A DNA stretch of 47,021 nucleotides. Source: an uncultured Clostridia bacterium. GTDB lineage: Bacteria; Bacillota; Clostridia; Lachnospirales; CAG-274. The stretch lies in NCBI GenBank assembly GCA_947630725.1, contig CANRIS010000019.1, forward strand, positions 1 to 47,021, written 5' to 3'. The notes under the pieces were generated by a model. It was given only the letters and a program-made list of their open reading frames with translations, did not search any database and had not been told where the DNA came from. Below are positions 9,391 to 18,506 of the stretch, in pieces (the stretch's first letter is position 1; the number at the start of each line of letters is the position of its first letter). A program made the translations under genes and the position numbers.

Positions 9391-9412
9391 GGGCGGTGGT
9401 TAAAGACCGCCC
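9391..9412 (-). promoter_or_regulatory. Hairpin before the double-glycine peptide gene
   Basis: GGGCGGT and ACCGCCC flank an 8-base loop, 24 bases upstream of the peptide ATG on the minus strand. There is no T-run, so it may be a 5' leader structure or a processed end of the upstream SLH transcript. Confidence 0.4.
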
Positions 9413-9427
9413 GTATACCTATATATA

Positions 9428-9727
9428 GTTTTACCTTTCGTTTACCCTATACAGTATGGACGCTGTTTCGGCTCCTGTTACAGTGCTGCCCGGACGGAAC
9501 GTATTGTCGGGGTAGCCGCTTATTATAGTTTTACCTTTCGTTTACCCTATACAGTATGGACGCTGTTTCGGCTCCTGTTACAGTACTGCCCGAACGGAAC
9601 GTATTGTCGGGGTAGCCGCTTATTATAGTTTTACCTTTCGCTTATCCTATACAGTATGGAGGCTGTTTCGGCTCTTGTTATAGTGCTGACCGGACGGAAT
9701 GTATTGTCGGGGTAGCCGCTTATTATG
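9428..9727 (-). repeat. Three tandem 100-bp copies of the SLH gene 3' end
   Basis: Copies at 9428-9527, 9528-9627 and 9628-9727 keep an exact 100-base period. The last is the genuine end of the SLH gene (encoding ISGYPDNTFRP...ILYRISER and stop). The two copies beyond the stop are nearly identical to each other and more diverged from the gene copy. Since 100 is not a multiple of three, the extra copies are out of frame with each other and are not extra protein repeats. Confidence 0.85.
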
Positions 9728-12700
9728 CCTTCGTTTGCAAGGGTATTTACCGCATCTGCTGCGTATGCGCTTATGCCTGAGCTGTCGCTGAAGCCGATGA
9801 CCGATGCGGCAGGCTGCATATCCAGATACCTGTAGATTATAGCCGCTGCGTCTTCCCTTGTAATGCTTCTGTCGGGAGCAAATTCATCGCTGCTTATGCC
9901 GTAGACGATATTGTTGTCGGCTGCCCACATAACAGCGGGGTAATACCATGCACTGCTGCTTACATCGTCAAACTTTTCTGCGGCACCTACATAAGCCGAA
10001 AGATCTGCGCCGCTTAGGTTTGCTATGAGTTGTACCAGCTCTGCCCTTGTAAGGCTGTCATTGGGCGCAAACAGTTTTTCCGTTCTGCCGTTTACAATGC
10101 CAAGCGAATGCAGCGTGTTTACAATATCTTCGCACCAGAGACCTTTTACATCGTCAAAGCCGCTGTATACCCGATTGTCCGTATTATCCGTGTTGTCGGT
10201 GCTGTTCGGATCAACCGTTTCGGTGGTTGCCTCCGGGGTGGCTTCGGTTGACGTCTTTGAGTTGTTTGACGCTGCACCCGAACCGCCGCTGCCTTTGCCT
10301 GAAGATGTACCTCCGCCTGTCGCAGGCTTGTCATCGGCTCTGGTAGTGGTTTCGGTAGTGCTCTCGGCAGTGGTTTCGGGCAGAGTACCCGTTACCTTTA
10401 TCTGAACGGTCTTGCTCATTACAACGGTCTTGTCGCTGTCCTCGCCGAGATCTGCGTCTATGCCGCCGCTGCGTCCGAAGGATATAAGATTGCCTTCATT
10501 GTCGTATGTAAGGTCATCCTGATCCACAAACAGACTGTAGGTGCTCCTTAGCGCAGTTACGGTCAATGTGGCCGTACCGTCCTTTTTGCCGTATATGCTG
10601 CCGTTTGAGGGGTCAACATCGGCAATATCCGTATCGCTTATGGAATATTCCAACTTGCTGCCCTTTTCTGCTCCGTATGGCACAACAGCAAAGCTTGGAT
10701 AGACTTTTTCGCCTACTTTAAGCTCTATTGTGCTTTCGTCACCATCGTTTATTAAAATGTCGGTGACTTCAAGGTCCTCATCGCTTATCATATAGATGTC
10801 GGCGGTTTCCCTATAAAGAGTTTCGTCTGCGTTTTCAAGGGTGATGATAAGTCTTTCCATATTGCCGCTGCCCCAGCCCTCGATTATGTTTATCTCCTCG
10901 CTTACAGGCAGTGTATCATTGGGCTCCATAGATGCGACTGGCATACTGAACAGTTCTACTGCCTTTGCATTTTCGCCGTTGTTTATGGCGCTTACTTTAA
11001 AGGTCATATCTCCCGTGGCCTTGTTGCCGTTGTTTACAAATGCCGCAGAAATATGCGCCTTGTCGTTGTTTGTTCTTGTTATTCCGGGATTGATGTTTTC
11101 TATAGACGGAGCCTTGTTCATAGTTACCTCATATACAGCCGTATTTTCAATGGCATTGTCTTCATATGCGGTTATATTGAACTTATAGCTGTCGCCTGTT
11201 TCGGGTACCTTGTAGAGGAATGTGCCCTCTGCCCGATTGGCTTCAAGCTCTTCTTCGTTCTCATCGTCAACATCTAAGGGATCCACACCTGCGGTAAGGT
11301 GAGTATTTACAACGCTTTCGCCGAGGTCAGTTACATTGCCCTCGCTGTCCGTCATTGTTGCCTTGAAGGTGACCTTATCCGATGGGAGCATACCCACGTT
11401 ATCCGCTATGACATGGAGCGTTGCGCTGCTGCCCATTGAGGGATATTCGGGATCGGAATAAGCGTCTGTTATATCCAGCGAGCTTGCGACAATGTAGCTG
11501 TGTATAACAAGGTCTGAGTTGGGCGATTCCTTAGTGCCGCCTTTGCCGTCATCTAAAAGCTCATAGCGCCTGAATGCCGCCATTGCGGTATCCTCATCAA
11601 GAGCTATAAATGTCTGTTCGGCAAACATGGTGTTGTCTGTTTCAGGCTCGTCAAATACGCAGTCTGCTCCCCACTTGCCATAATAGATGTATTCCGTCTG
11701 TCCCGTTTCCTCGTCAACATAGGTTGAATAATCATAGTGAGGATCGTATGTGCGCATATGTATATTTCGCTTTGTGGTCTTGGTTACATCGCTGCCCTCG
11801 CCCTTTTCGGCAGTGACGTCAAGAGCGTTCCATACAAGGTAGAGTATGCCGTTTGGCTGCATACTTACATTAAAGCTTTGAGCCGCTTCTGCTCCTTCCT
11901 GTACGGTGTTAAAACTCATATCCCTTGCTGCGTAGCCCTCGTCTGTCTGAGTCACCGTATCGCTGAGCGCAGAGCTGAGGCTGCCGGATACAACATTGCC
12001 GTCTCTGTTCCAGTAAAGATATACGTTGTCGTCATATTTTACCGTCTGAGGATTGCTGTCCTGAACATCGTTTGCGGTCAGCCTTATAGGACCTACGGCG
12101 GACATATCGTTTATATCCATAACGGATGCGTATATCTCCATATCTTCATTTGTCTCCGTATTGCCGTCCTTATCTACGGTGTATACGACATATACCTTAT
12201 CGTCAAATATATTTGCGCTCATCTCGTTTATACCCAAAGTGTCGGATACAAGAGGTACAAAGCGGCGGTTGTCAAGGCTGCCTTCGCCGTAGTTGTCTTC
12301 ATAGGCAAGGTATGTTTCTTCATTCTGAGAGTAGCCTATTTCGTTAAGACCGCTGTCAAGCGCCTTATAGCATATGGTACTGTAAGAGTTGTTTATAAAG
12401 CTGTTGAGGTCTGCTATGGTTTCATATGAAAATTCAGCCCTTGTATCGGAATAATCCGTCACAAGATAAGCAACAAATGTTCTGCCTGTTTTTTCGTCAT
12501 AAGCTATCTCAGGCATTGAGTCAGCAAAGCCGTCAGCCTTTGTAAGTGTTTTGGACTCGCTCATATTTCCGTCAGGATCAAAGGTACAGATGCTGAGATC
12601 TGCGCTGCCCAGATACTCGGGCATATCGGACACGGAGTTGCCAAACTGCCTGTTAAGGTCGCTGTAAACCAGCAATACCTTGTCGCCTGCCTGTACTGCC

Positions 12701-15258
12701 GAAAAATCGGGGTCTGCCGTACCGTCGTCGTCTACCTTCTGAGGCTGAGCCCAGCTGCCGTTGCTGTAAACGCTGTAATATACGGCCTGACAGTCATAAT
12801 CCGCCCTTGCGTTGTCATCGCCCAAATAGAAGAGTATGTACTTGTCGTTTCCAAGGTGCAGAAGCTGCGGCTTTGGATGCTTAAGAGTGCCTCTTACACT
12901 TCTTTCATTAAGGATATTTGTGCTGCCTTCATCAAGGCTTAAGGTTCTTATAGGCGACTCGATATAATTGCCTCTGCCTCGTGAGATTGGTTTCATAGTA
13001 CCCCTTGTCTCGTTGGGATCGCTTACGGATATAGCACTGGCCTTTGCGGAGGCGGGATGCTTTTTAGTGTAATTGGGGAAGTTTTCTTTGTCGCTTACAT
13101 CGTCAAAATTTACCCAATCATTGTCTACATAGTCATCAGTATAGAACATACCGAGCTTTATGGAAAGCACGGAGAAGGAAATAGGTATAAACAACAGGTC
13201 TATATCCACATTAAGTGAAAATTCTATTGTTCCTGCGCCGTCATCCCATGGCTGATATGCAATATCCATATCCACCTTGCCGCTTACGCCTGCGGATATG
13301 ACACCTCTCATACCGACGCCTGCGCCCAGTGAAAATCTCGGCTTAAAGTATATAAGACCTGCCGCTTGGATCTTGCCCGTTTCCATGATGGGAATGGGAA
13401 GACCAAATTCTATAAATGCGTCCTCTTGCGCAACTACGCCTATAAGTGCCTGAGCCGTCAGGTTGCCCTTAAGGGTAATGTAAACAGGCACGGGGCCAAG
13501 GAATATCGAAAAGTCCTTCTGGGCGCCGATGTTTGTGCCTATAAGCGCATAGAACTGGTCATAGCCGTATTTTACAAATTCGCCGTCATTTACCGTATAA
13601 ACACGCAGATAAAAACCTATGTCAAGATTTATGCCTATGGCGAGCTTGCCGCCTCTGGCATCAAACTTGCCTCTTTCATCGGTACTTTTGTAGCTGTTGT
13701 CGCCGCTTTCATGTTGATAAGCCGCCACATCCGATGACTGGTTATAGATGGCATCGGTAAGGGCGCTTATACGCTCCTGAGCGCTGCCTGTCGTAAATAC
13801 GTTTGCATAGTCGGCATTTGACGAATACTCTTTTATCTGATTTTTGATTATATTTCCGCTCATTATGGAAATCTCAAACATTTCCTTTTGAGCCTCGGTT
13901 GTGCCTGTGGTATCGGTGTTGGCGATGTCATAGTCTGCCTTCTGAGGCGTCATCTCATATGAGCCCAGATTCATAGCGGGAGAAAGACTGCCCACTATGC
14001 CAAGGTCTGCCGAGCCAAGCTCGTCTATGTTAGGCATTTCTATCTGCTGTGGCTTGGGAGGTTCGGTGAATACATAGCCCGTGTCTACCGAGCCGCAGCC
14101 TCTGCCATAGGCGTCATATGCCTCGACTGTCAGCTTTCCGCCGTCCCTTAAAAACTCTTTGGCGTTGAACCGGGCGGTATAGCCGCCGTTAGCCTTATCC
14201 ATTTCCAGAGCCTTTATAAGAGAACCTTTTACATTGTAGCTTCTTAATACTACCTTTGAAACACTGTAACCGTCTGCAAGCTGAAGCTGACAGTTCGCTG
14301 TCATATCCTTATCCTCTACCTGTATTTCATCGGCATTGCTGCTGTTGCCGCTTAAGGTAAGGCTTCTTATCCATATATTGTCGTCCTGGAAGGGCAGCTC
14401 AAAAATTATCTGTTGGTCGCTGTCAAGCATAACTGCGTGTTTTACAAAGGTTTTATCGCCGTTCGCCATTATAAGGTTTGTCATATAGCCCCTGAGACCG
14501 TGTGACACAAGTATCTCAAAATATCCGTTTTCATCGGTAGATGTGGAGGCATAGTACTTTTTGCCGTTTACCTCTGCGGATAAACCGGGGTCGAGAGTAC
14601 CTGTGGTAATATCTATACCTTTTACTCCTGTATATGTGTTTTTGTCGTTTATATCCACTCTTTCGCTGCCCGGCGTTCTGAGGGTTTTTGTGGCCTTGAT
14701 GACCCTGCCGTAAAGCACTGTATCGGGTCTCAATTCGTTTATAGGCGTAAAGTAATATTCTACCCTTGCGTTGGGCGCCTTGACATCAAAGCTGAAGGTG
14801 TCGCCCATATGTATGGTATACAGGCTCTGATCCTGCTCCTTTACATTGCCCGAAGGCTCACTGTACAGCCACAGGCAGGTATAGCCTTCCTCGGTCTGGG
14901 CATAAAGGTTTACCGTGTCGCCTACGGAGAGGTTTTCTATATGTCCCTCACGATTTGCAAGTTCGGCAAGCTTTTCGTCTATCTGCTGCTGAAAGCCCTG
15001 TACATCGTGGAGCTTTTTATACTCCTCTGTTTTTATTTTGTTTTTATTTTCTATGCATTTAAGATAATAGTTATATATATAGTCATTCTTATTTAAATAG
15101 TCCAGATATAATGGTTCAATAATATCGGAAACATACTCCTCACTGTTGCAATCCGTAGAATAAATGTAAAAGTTTTCCTGTGTTTCCCTCATGTTAAAAT
15201 CGTAATATGCTTTTATGCCCATTGCATGCAGTATCACATCTATCTGCTCCGAGGACAA
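9631..15258 (-). CDS. Giant SLH-anchored surface protein, probably 5'-truncated
   Basis: A frame of up to 1,875 residues. The C-terminus (about 1700-1875) has three SLH domains that bind secondary cell-wall polymers (e.g. FDDVKGLWCEDIVNTL, FDDVSSSAWYYPAVMWA, GYPDNTFRPVSTITRAE). Before them are a Thr/Glu/Gly/Ser-rich linker, a bacterial Ig-like (Big_2-type) domain and two CARDB-like stretches. The central 700 residues contain repeated sequence like a propeller (e.g. DDKVYVVYTVDKDGN, DNVYLYWNRDGN). A surface protein of this type should start with a signal peptide, but none is present. The frame opens at a TTG (15258) without a good ribosome site, and ATGs at 15222 and 15192 also lack one. Upstream DNA belongs to an inverted duplication. 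I infer a beheaded gene; it may be silent or a pseudogene. The ligand or enzymatic role is unknown. Confidence 0.75.
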   Translation of the reverse strand: MSSEQIDVILHAMGIKAYYDFNMRETQENFYIYSTDCNSEEYVSDIIEPLYLDYLNKNDYIYNYYLKCIENKNKIKTEEYKKLHDVQGFQQQIDEKLAELANREGHIENLSVGDTVNLYAQTEEGYTCLWLYSEPSGNVKEQDQSLYTIHMGDTFSFDVKAPNARVEYYFTPINELRPDTVLYGRVIKATKTLRTPGSERVDINDKNTYTGVKGIDITTGTLDPGLSAEVNGKKYYASTSTDENGYFEILVSHGLRGYMTNLIMANGDKTFVKHAVMLDSDQQIIFELPFQDDNIWIRSLTLSGNSSNADEIQVEDKDMTANCQLQLADGYSVSKVVLRSYNVKGSLIKALEMDKANGGYTARFNAKEFLRDGGKLTVEAYDAYGRGCGSVDTGYVFTEPPKPQQIEMPNIDELGSADLGIVGSLSPAMNLGSYEMTPQKADYDIANTDTTGTTEAQKEMFEISIMSGNIIKNQIKEYSSNADYANVFTTGSAQERISALTDAIYNQSSDVAAYQHESGDNSYKSTDERGKFDARGGKLAIGINLDIGFYLRVYTVNDGEFVKYGYDQFYALIGTNIGAQKDFSIFLGPVPVYITLKGNLTAQALIGVVAQEDAFIEFGLPIPIMETGKIQAAGLIYFKPRFSLGAGVGMRGVISAGVSGKVDMDIAYQPWDDGAGTIEFSLNVDIDLLFIPISFSVLSIKLGMFYTDDYVDNDWVNFDDVSDKENFPNYTKKHPASAKASAISVSDPNETRGTMKPISRGRGNYIESPIRTLSLDEGSTNILNERSVRGTLKHPKPQLLHLGNDKYILFYLGDDNARADYDCQAVYYSVYSNGSWAQPQKVDDDGTADPDFSAVQAGDKVLLVYSDLNRQFGNSVSDMPEYLGSADLSICTFDPDGNMSESKTLTKADGFADSMPEIAYDEKTGRTFVAYLVTDYSDTRAEFSYETIADLNSFINNSYSTICYKALDSGLNEIGYSQNEETYLAYEDNYGEGSLDNRRFVPLVSDTLGINEMSANIFDDKVYVVYTVDKDGNTETNEDMEIYASVMDINDMSAVGPIRLTANDVQDSNPQTVKYDDNVYLYWNRDGNVVSGSLSSALSDTVTQTDEGYAARDMSFNTVQEGAEAAQSFNVSMQPNGILYLVWNALDVTAEKGEGSDVTKTTKRNIHMRTYDPHYDYSTYVDEETGQTEYIYYGKWGADCVFDEPETDNTMFAEQTFIALDEDTAMAAFRRYELLDDGKGGTKESPNSDLVIHSYIVASSLDITDAYSDPEYPSMGSSATLHVIADNVGMLPSDKVTFKATMTDSEGNVTDLGESVVNTHLTAGVDPLDVDDENEEELEANRAEGTFLYKVPETGDSYKFNITAYEDNAIENTAVYEVTMNKAPSIENINPGITRTNNDKAHISAAFVNNGNKATGDMTFKVSAINNGENAKAVELFSMPVASMEPNDTLPVSEEINIIEGWGSGNMERLIITLENADETLYRETADIYMISDEDLEVTDILINDGDESTIELKVGEKVYPSFAVVPYGAEKGSKLEYSISDTDIADVDPSNGSIYGKKDGTATLTVTALRSTYSLFVDQDDLTYDNEGNLISFGRSGGIDADLGEDSDKTVVMSKTVQIKVTGTLPETTAESTTETTTRADDKPATGGGTSSGKGSGGSGAASNNSKTSTEATPEATTETVDPNSTDNTDNTDNRVYSGFDDVKGLWCEDIVNTLHSLGIVNGRTEKLFAPNDSLTRAELVQLIANLSGADLSAYVGAAEKFDDVSSSAWYYPAVMWAADNNIVYGISSDEFAPDRSITREDAAAIIYRYLDMQPAASVIGFSDSSGISAYAADAVNTLANEGIISGYPDNTFRPVSTITRAETASILYRISER

Positions 15259-15680
15259 GCCTGCATTTATAGTATCCGAAAGGGACGGCGGCAGCAGGAT
15301 AACCGTTCTGGACAGCAGCAGCGGCGAAAACCTCGGCAGCTTTTATATAAATGAGGAAAAGCTGTACCTCTATAACGATGAAAGAATAATAGGCTTTTCG
15401 CAGATACCTCCTGCCGAGGACGAAACCTACCCTTCCGTTTCGGTCAGAATGTACAACACCGAAAACCCCTCCGATGTGTACGAGATTTCCGAAGAAATAA
15501 TAAATAACGCCGACCCGACTATGTTTGACGAGCTTGTGCCCGAAATGGGCGACGGCATCGTCATAATTCCCGCAAAACTCCACGAGGAGGACGACAGCCT
15601 TTTTTACGGGCTATCTGAGCTTCATAGAAAGCGGCTACTACGGTCTGCGGCTCAACGACAAAATCGAAAAACAACAATAA
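15248..15680 (+). pseudogene. Truncated copy of the stalk-domain membrane protein C-terminus
   Basis: This encodes the same sequence as the C-terminal quarter of the gene at 34452-36344 (e.g. KPAFIVSERDG, GENLGSFYINEEKLYLYND, MGDGIVIIPAKLHEEDDSLF). Compared with that gene it lacks 39 codons (117 bases) between two GACGGC repeats near 15285-15290. It also has an extra T in the T-run near 15600-15606 that shifts the frame before the expected YLSFIESGYYGL end. It has no start codon or upstream portion. Confidence 0.85.
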
Positions 15681-15907
15681 AACGGCCTTCCGTTCCAAAA
15701 CAACGGAAAGCCTTGCTGACAATTTCAAAAATTCATACAAATCGTCATTCGCTTTCTTCGTGCGGATGGCGGTTTTGTTTTGCCCCGAATTTGTTTTCGG
15801 GCTGTCACCATTTTAACCTTTGTTTCAATACATCCGAATCTGTTCTGTAGTCATTTATCCACTTAGAAATTAAAGAAGTTTTAATAATGCCTTGACTATG
15901 CACAAAA
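15248..15907 (+). repeat. Inverted duplicated segment, copy A
   Basis: Homologous to the minus strand of 34226-35001. The match covers the gene fragment and about 225 bases of 3' flank, ending in CCTTGACTATGCACAAAAA. Its left border is exactly where the SLH gene reading frame begins. Confidence 0.85.
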
Positions 15908-16042
15908 ATAGCGCGGCGATAAAAATGTTATTATTGTAATGAAATATGTCGTATGATATAATTACAAACAGACAGCCATCAAAAGTGTAAAAAGTCCAAA
16001 ACAGGTGAAAATGATAATGATTATGCAAAGCGGCTTATAAAT

Positions 16043-16339
16043 AAAATTTATTTATTACGGCATTATTATGACAAATATGATGATGGCAAATGTGAATAAA
16101 TAAAGTTAATCGGTGTATTTTCTAATATGGAAATTGTTAATAAAATAATTGATGAATACATTAATCTACCCGGATTTAATTTATTTGAAAGAAACGCTTT
16201 TATTGTAGATGAATATGATTTGGATAAAGAATACCGGACTGAAGGTTTTTTGAAAATGATGGTATTTTTATCCCAATGGAAAATAAAAGTCTTTTATATC
16301 CCAATATTAGCGACCCCGGTTAGGAGAATGATGAAATAA
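16043..16339 (+). pseudogene. DUF7336-like small protein, degenerate
   Basis: Reading KIYLLRHYYDKYDDGKCE, then an in-frame TAA (16097-16099), then IKLIGVFSNMEIVNKIIDEY and NLPGFNLFERNAFIVDEYDL gives the pattern I associate with DUF7336 proteins. A six-T run after TEG (about 16248) appears shifted: the other frame reads FFENDGIFIPMENKSLLYPN and ends at 16321. An intact portion from ATG 16127 could still make a 70-residue product. The region between 15908 and 16042 shows nothing else. Family assignment is from memory and moderate. Confidence 0.5.
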
Positions 16340-16363
16340 GACGATTAAAGGAGGGGAATTTGT

Positions 16364-17119
16364 ATGTTTGGCATAAAATACATTAAAGTATTATTCTTAT
16401 ATATCTTGTGTGCAACTGTGATTTTCTTATGCATATATATTTATTTGAATATTTATAATAAAAAATGTATTGCTACCAATTATGCAGCAGATTATTTAAA
16501 GCAAAAGTATGATAGGGAGATGATATATGAAGAAACAGAACTTCCAATTTTTGATTTATATGACAGAAGTACATATGTTTACTTTCATCCGATTGATTTG
16601 CCCGATGTCTCTTTTAGTGTGGCTTTTTATGATACTAAAACACCTCTTATTGAAAAAGAAACAATTAATGAAGATGGTTCGATTTTAACATTTGATGATT
16701 ATGAATTTGAGCTTTTTCGCTATTATATTTTAAATTCCTTAAAAACAAAGGTAGAGAGAATTTGGAATAGAGACACATTTATTAACGTAACTTTTGACTC
16801 GGAAGATGCTTATTATATGTTTAGACCACCTGTACCAAAAGAAATAAATGAATATATGCTTCCGAAAGAAATGGAACCATATTGGGATTATGATATAATA
16901 GTTGGTGAAGTTACACTAAACTCTGAAAACAAACAATTTGTTGCAGAACAAATTTTTAAATTGTATCAAGAAATTAATGATAATGACTTTAATCCTAACA
17001 AAATCAAGATTCTTTTTAAGGGTCAAACACAACATGAAGACAGCACTTTAGTAGATTTTTATTATACTAAAGAAACATCAATTAATGATATACTTAGTGT
17101 TTTAAATTCTATCAATTAG
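16364..17119 (+). CDS. Membrane-anchored protein of unknown function
   Basis: 251 residues, start chosen after AAAGGAGGGG. One hydrophobic segment near residues 7-30 (VLFLYILCATVIFLCIYIYL) is followed by an extracytoplasmic-looking domain rich in Asp, Glu, Tyr and Phe. There is no lipobox cysteine or recognised motif. The gene is strongly AT-rich compared with the SLH gene and the stalk/PepSY gene on either side, so it may have arrived with the degenerate gene just upstream. The overall form resembles small anchored proteins often seen beside immunity-like genes, but I do not recognise the family. Confidence 0.7.
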   Translation: MFGIKYIKVLFLYILCATVIFLCIYIYLNIYNKKCIATNYAADYLKQKYDREMIYEETELPIFDLYDRSTYVYFHPIDLPDVSFSVAFYDTKTPLIEKETINEDGSILTFDDYEFELFRYYILNSLKTKVERIWNRDTFINVTFDSEDAYYMFRPPVPKEINEYMLPKEMEPYWDYDIIVGEVTLNSENKQFVAEQIFKLYQEINDNDFNPNKIKILFKGQTQHEDSTLVDFYYTKETSINDILSVLNSIN

Positions 17120-17170
17120 TTTAACCGTCAAGTAAGTTCACTGCCTCTTTAGGAGGGGGTACTTACTATT
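17120..17170 (+). repeat. Hairpin repeat, IS200/IS605-end-like, copy 1
   Basis: Begins TTTAACCGTCAAGTAAG and contains CTGCCTCTTTAGGAGG and TACTTACTATT. AAGTAAGT pairs with ACTTACT around a GCCTC-TTTA-GAGG-type inner hairpin. Matches 44883-44932. It resembles subterminal hairpins of IS200/IS605 elements, but no transposase is attached. The remaining bases up to 17398 show no further clear feature. Confidence 0.5.
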
Positions 17171-17398
17171 AGAAAGGAGAAATTGTATTTATTAAAGAAC
17201 TGTCGTATTGATGTCACTTTCTAATATTAATAGAGATATGCGACTTGAGCAATAATATTATAATTTTTTAACTTTGATTTAATAGAGCGCTAATGTTTTT
17301 GGTGTATTATATTTATGAGAGGTTGTGCGTTTCGGTGTGGAGGGAAACGCAAACGAAAGGAATTATAATAATTAAAAATGAAAAGGAGGGTGTTTAAA

Positions 17399-18343
17399 AT
17401 GAAAAAGATGTGTGGTATAGCTTTGGCTGCAATTTTTGTTTTGTCTGCCGTCGGCGCTGTGGCTGCGGCTGACGGTATCAAGGTTACGGTAAATAATGAG
17501 GTGATCGACTTCAGCGCAGATCAGCCTCCCGTAATTCAGAACGGGAGGACGCTTGTGCCGTTTCGCACCGTTTTTGAAAAGTTGGGGTCGAAAGTCAGTT
17601 GGGACGACAGCACGAAAACCTGCAAGGCAAGCTATGGCGGCGTTGACGTAAGTATGCAGATAGACAGCACCGTTGTTGCCGTTGGGGGCAAAACCGTTGT
17701 CAGCGATGTTCCTGCGCAGATAATCAACGGCAGAACGATGGTTCCGCTGAGAGTTTTTTCCGAGAGTATAGGCGCAAATGTAAGCTGGAACAATGAAACA
17801 AAGACGGTTTCTATAACTACTCTGCAAAGCAGCTCCGTACAACCTGCTCCATCGGCTGTGGCTGCGCCCATAAGCGAGGAAGAGGCAAAGAATATCGCCT
17901 TTGAAAATGCAGGAACCGACAGTTCACAGGCATCGAATGCAGTCGTTCGCCTTGACAGGGAGTATTCGGGAGATCACTATGACGTCAGCTTTTTTGTGGG
18001 CAATACCGAATATGAATATGAAATAAATGCCGCAACGGGCGAAATTATTTCTATGGACAAAGAGATTAAAGACAATGTTCCGAATGTTCCGAACAACCAC
18101 AGCTCCCACAGCGTGGCGCCGTCCGTATCGGCAGGCAGCATTACGGCGGAGCAGGCCAAGCAGATCGCTCTCGGGGCGGTCGGTGTAACGGAGGCTCAGA
18201 CACGACAGCTTAAAACGGAATATGACATAGATGACGGCAGAGAAATATATGAGGTGGAATTTTATGTGGATCGTACGGAATACAGCTTTGAAATAAGCGC
18301 CGCTGACGGAACGATCCTCAGCAGAGAGGCTGACAACGACTGA
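17399..18343 (+). CDS. Exported protein: copper amine oxidase N-terminal (stalk) domain plus two PepSY domains
   Basis: 314 residues from ATG 17399 (AAGGAGGG eight bases upstream; the ATG at 17378 precedes that site and is rejected). A signal peptide covers about 1-27 (KKMCGIALAAIFVLSAVGAV, then AAA). Residues ~30-145 form the stalk domain: VTVNNEVIDF, PPVIQNGRTLVPFRTVFEKL, INGRTMVPLRVFSESIGANV. Two PepSY-type domains follow, beginning ISEEEAKNIAFENAG and ITAEQAKQIALGAVG and ending in YEINAATGEI and FEISAADGTI. Such proteins are secreted or wall-associated and the PepSY parts may inhibit or chaperone proteases. It stands alone, followed by the 6S RNA. Confidence 0.85.
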   Translation: MKKMCGIALAAIFVLSAVGAVAAADGIKVTVNNEVIDFSADQPPVIQNGRTLVPFRTVFEKLGSKVSWDDSTKTCKASYGGVDVSMQIDSTVVAVGGKTVVSDVPAQIINGRTMVPLRVFSESIGANVSWNNETKTVSITTLQSSSVQPAPSAVAAPISEEEAKNIAFENAGTDSSQASNAVVRLDREYSGDHYDVSFFVGNTEYEYEINAATGEIISMDKEIKDNVPNVPNNHSSHSVAPSVSAGSITAEQAKQIALGAVGVTEAQTRQLKTEYDIDDGREIYEVEFYVDRTEYSFEISAADGTILSREADND

Positions 18344-18471
18344 CGTTTATAGTATAAAATATTAATTATAACATATTTTTGGGGAAGATTCAACATATTA
18401 TCCGAAAAATATAAATCTTTGTAAGTTTATCACAAAAATATAAAAATAAATAAAAAACAATAAAATGTATC

Positions 18472-18500
18472 TTGAAATATGATTCGGGATATATTATAAT
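18472..18500 (+). promoter_or_regulatory. Promoter of the 6S RNA
   Basis: TTGAAA (18472-18477), a 17-base spacer and a perfect TATAAT (18495-18500). Transcription would start near 18507. Confidence 0.75.
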
Positions 18501-18506
18501 TAAGAT

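Noticed and set aside
11737..12429. Long plus-strand frame inside the SLH gene
   Set aside because: It is antisense to a clearly coding frame with domain structure; the sequence is Tyr/Ile/Val-rich nonsense with no motif.
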